Part shown: in pieces, positions 5,458 through 5,588 of the stretch | Position numbering within the stretch: position 1 is the first letter of the stretch | Layout of the letters: the number at the start of each line of letters is the position of its first letter | DNA from: Thermoanaerobaculia bacterium | Lineage (GTDB): Bacteria > Acidobacteriota > Thermoanaerobaculia > Multivoradales > UBA5704 | DNA: 5,588 bases | Assembly (NCBI GenBank): GCA_030150965.1 | Contig: JASLEW010000450.1 | Span: 1 to 5,588 of the forward strand | Reading direction: 5' to 3' | Made by a program: the position numbers and the translations under genes | The notes under the pieces: model-generated | What the model saw: only the letters and a program-made list of their open reading frames with translations | The model's database searches: none | Told to the model about the DNA's origin: nothing

Positions 5458-5588
5458 GCACGGCGGGACCGGCGCCGGCGGCCCGGCCGGAGCCGGGGCG
5501 CGCCCCCCGGCCGGCGACGCACCGGGATCTATTGTGAGCCCGCGCCGGCCGTGCCATCCGCCCGCCCGCCGCTCGCCGCCGCTCGCCG
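5458..5588. other. Non-coding GC-rich stretch at the right edge
   Basis: No convincing gene is seen. It holds two perfect palindromes, CCGGCGCCGG (5469-5478) and GGGGCGCGCCCC (5495-5506), with no T-tract on either side to make an intrinsic terminator. A 41-codon minus-strand frame (5432-5557) is low in complexity and reads as chance. The region may include the tail of an upstream neighbour beyond the window, but nothing here shows it. Confidence 0.5.

Noticed and set aside
5432..5557. 41-codon minus-strand frame upstream of the cupredoxin
   Set aside because: Its Arg/Gly/Ala composition is that of random GC-rich DNA, it has no Shine-Dalgarno, and it runs over the candidate promoter.

Overview
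The window is very GC-rich DNA (roughly 70% or more by eye). It carries four tightly packed genes, all read leftward on the minus strand. Composition and protein families suggest a GC-rich proteobacterium, possibly beta or gamma, but no sequence here fixes the taxon. The text suggests a chromosomal signalling locus; no insertion sequence, CRISPR array, tRNA or rRNA is visible.

Layout in transcription order (right to left). Positions 5347-5588 are non-coding, with a sigma70-like promoter candidate. Positions 4603-5346 encode an exported single-domain cupredoxin with amicyanin-like copper ligand spacing. Its 3' end overlaps by 35 nt a 891-residue membrane receptor (1962-4637) built as TM, periplasmic Cache-like sensor, TM, HAMP, degenerate class III cyclase fold, Ser/Thr-rich linker, and intact Hanks-type Ser/Thr kinase. 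A 195-nt gap follows, holding small repeats and an ECF-sigma-like promoter candidate. Then come a soluble GAF/HD-GYP protein (582-1766), predicted to hydrolyse cyclic di-GMP, and, 4 nt after its stop, a protein with four Cys-Cys zinc ribbons (1-577) that runs off the left edge.

Inferred working model: a periplasmic copper protein and a periplasmic-sensing Ser/Thr kinase are translationally coupled. The downstream pair, a c-di-GMP phosphodiesterase and a zinc-ribbon protein, may share the pathway or be separately controlled from the gap promoter. The most unusual element is the receptor. It has the topology of a sensor histidine kinase or chemoreceptor, but its output is a C-terminal eukaryotic-type kinase and its cyclase-like domain has lost every catalytic residue I could align.
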